Notes under the pieces: generated by a model
Seen by the model: only the letters and a program-made list of their open reading frames with translations
The model's database searches: none
Told to the model about the DNA's origin: nothing
Source of the DNA: a virus
DNA: 20,150 nucleotides
Virus record (IMG/VR): IMGVR_UViG_3300045118_000383
Location: 1-20,150 of that record
Strand: one strand, 5' to 3'
Shown: positions 19,591 through 20,150 of the stretch, one piece after another
How the letters are laid out: the number at the start of each line of letters is the position of its first letter
How positions within the stretch are numbered: the first letter of the stretch is position 1
Translations under genes and position numbers: made by a program

Positions 19591-19891
19591 TACCCTCTTC
19601 TAACTTTTCTTTCTCTGTTAGTGGATAATTACCAATCAATTTTTTTGCTATCTGAACCCTAATTGGTTCTTTTTTATTTTTAATTTCTTTTGCTAAATCA
19701 ACTCCTAAATCATGGCAAAAATCTGAAACTTGATTTATTGGCACAATAATTGGATCACCAGGTAAAACTCTCCCCTCTCTTGGTATAAATCCAATTCTAA
19801 AACCAGCTACACCAGTTTCCTTGTCTACTGTGATTTTACCAAAATGTCTAGTGTTTTTTCCTCCATAAGGATAAGATTTTAGTAATAACAT
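19574..19891 (-). CDS. 105-residue protein, function unknown
   Basis: The protein MLLLKSYPYGGKNTRHFGKITVDKETGVAGFRIGFIPREGRVLPGDPIIVPINQV... has a beta-rich N-terminal half and an acidic helical end (LTEKEKLEEGIDNLF). The frame extends to a TTG at 19915, but I prefer ATG at 19891. A hairpin CATAGG/CCTATG (19889-19907) covers this ATG and its weak AGG. It is driven by the 20100 promoter and carries the next promoter in its 3' end. No family is recognised; an early regulator is possible by position only. Confidence 0.5.
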   Translation of the reverse strand: MLLLKSYPYGGKNTRHFGKITVDKETGVAGFRIGFIPREGRVLPGDPIIVPINQVSDFCHDLGVDLAKEIKNKKEPIRVQIAKKLIGNYPLTEKEKLEEGIDNLF

Positions 19892-19939
19892 AGGTTTATA
19901 GCCTATGACAAGCAAGTTTGGTTATTAATAATTATAATA

Positions 19940-19974
19940 CCGCCGTCCTCACCAAGAGGAACGGCGGCTTTTTT
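19940..19974 (+). terminator. Strong plus-strand terminator-like hairpin in a minus-strand leader
   Basis: CCGCCGT/ACGGCGG (19940-19946 with 19961-19967) around CCTC/GAGG with loop ACCAA, one bulged A, then C and TTTTTT on the plus strand. All genes here run the other way, so either it blocks antisense transcription or the hairpin serves the minus-strand leader. The segment TCTTGGTGA (plus 20036-20044) is complementary to TCACCAAGA (19949-19957), which includes the loop, so a loop-leader pairing is possible. Confidence 0.6.
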
Positions 19975-20071
19975 ATAATAGCATTTTTAGCTAAAACCAG
20001 CTACAAAATACCGCTACCCATAAGGTAATACCCTATCTTGGTGAAGGTTGCGCTATATTGAACCTACTTTG

Positions 20072-20100
20072 ATCCTATACCTCGCTAGAATCTTTGTCAA
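20072..20100 (-). promoter_or_regulatory. Second sigma70-like promoter
   Basis: TTGACA (20100-20095), 17-bp spacer, TAGGAT (20077-20072, four of six to consensus). It is placed to transcribe the gene starting at 19891 with a leader of about 175 nt that includes the 19940-19974 hairpin. The rest of the window edge (20101-20150) shows nothing I can identify. Confidence 0.55.
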
Positions 20101-20150
20101 TAGAGTTAAATCGAAGGGTCAGATAAGTCTTCGTCTGGGTTTCCAAGTTC

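Overview
The window is a stretch of an AT-rich, tightly packed tailed-bacteriophage genome (Caudoviricetes). Every convincing gene lies on the minus strand, so transcription runs from the right edge to the left edge. Evidence for a phage is a complete head-assembly series: small-terminase candidate, large terminase, portal, scaffold, major capsid protein, head-tail adaptor and a large neck/tail protein. Genes are short, often overlap by 4 bp (ATGA) and are mostly AT-rich. I see no integrase, replication helicase, polymerase, tRNA gene or CRISPR array. TGA is an ordinary stop codon. Two exported proteins rich in Ser/Thr 'ATSTP'/'TTPFA' motifs resemble my recollection of surface proteins of Patescibacteria (CPR), so a CPR host is plausible but only inferred.

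Right part (20150-17500): two good sigma70-type promoters on the minus strand (TTGACA-N17-TAGGAT at 20100-20072 and TTGACA-N17-TATACT at 19590-19562). The second starts a roughly 280-nt structured leader that holds an intrinsic terminator and an anti-terminator-like 5' end. Downstream are a small acidic gene, a conserved phage protein of possible recombination function, a small helical protein and a membrane-anchored 3D-domain cell-wall enzyme. The unit ends in a large branched 3' RNA element and an intrinsic terminator at 17526-17502.

Middle part (17500-11380): a G-run/C-run leader, a conserved small protein, a NUMOD3/HNH homing-type endonuclease whose C-terminal tail copies that of its neighbour, several small zinc-binding proteins, a pentapeptide-repeat protein, a VRR-NUC nuclease, a frameshifted HTH gene, a heptapeptide-repeat protein, a run of five small membrane/exported proteins (possible lysis or envelope module), and a small HTH protein. 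That HTH protein sits just upstream of the structural operon and is a candidate late regulator.

Left part (11380-1): the morphogenesis operon. After a repeat-rich 317-bp intergenic region come two very small genes, the terminase genes, three small genes, a structured RNA element, portal, a small helical gene, two exported/membrane-anchored proteins with a tiny basic gene between them, scaffold, capsid, two tandem paralogous GT-A glycosyltransferases (the first with its ribosome-binding site inside a perfect hairpin), a head-tail adaptor with an inserted beta domain, a large neck/tail protein, and the start of the next gene at the window edge.

The most unusual content is regulatory RNA and gene-architecture oddities rather than a single known system: the attenuator leader, the element before the portal gene, the RBS hairpin before the glycosyltransferases, and the tail-module duplication around the homing endonuclease.
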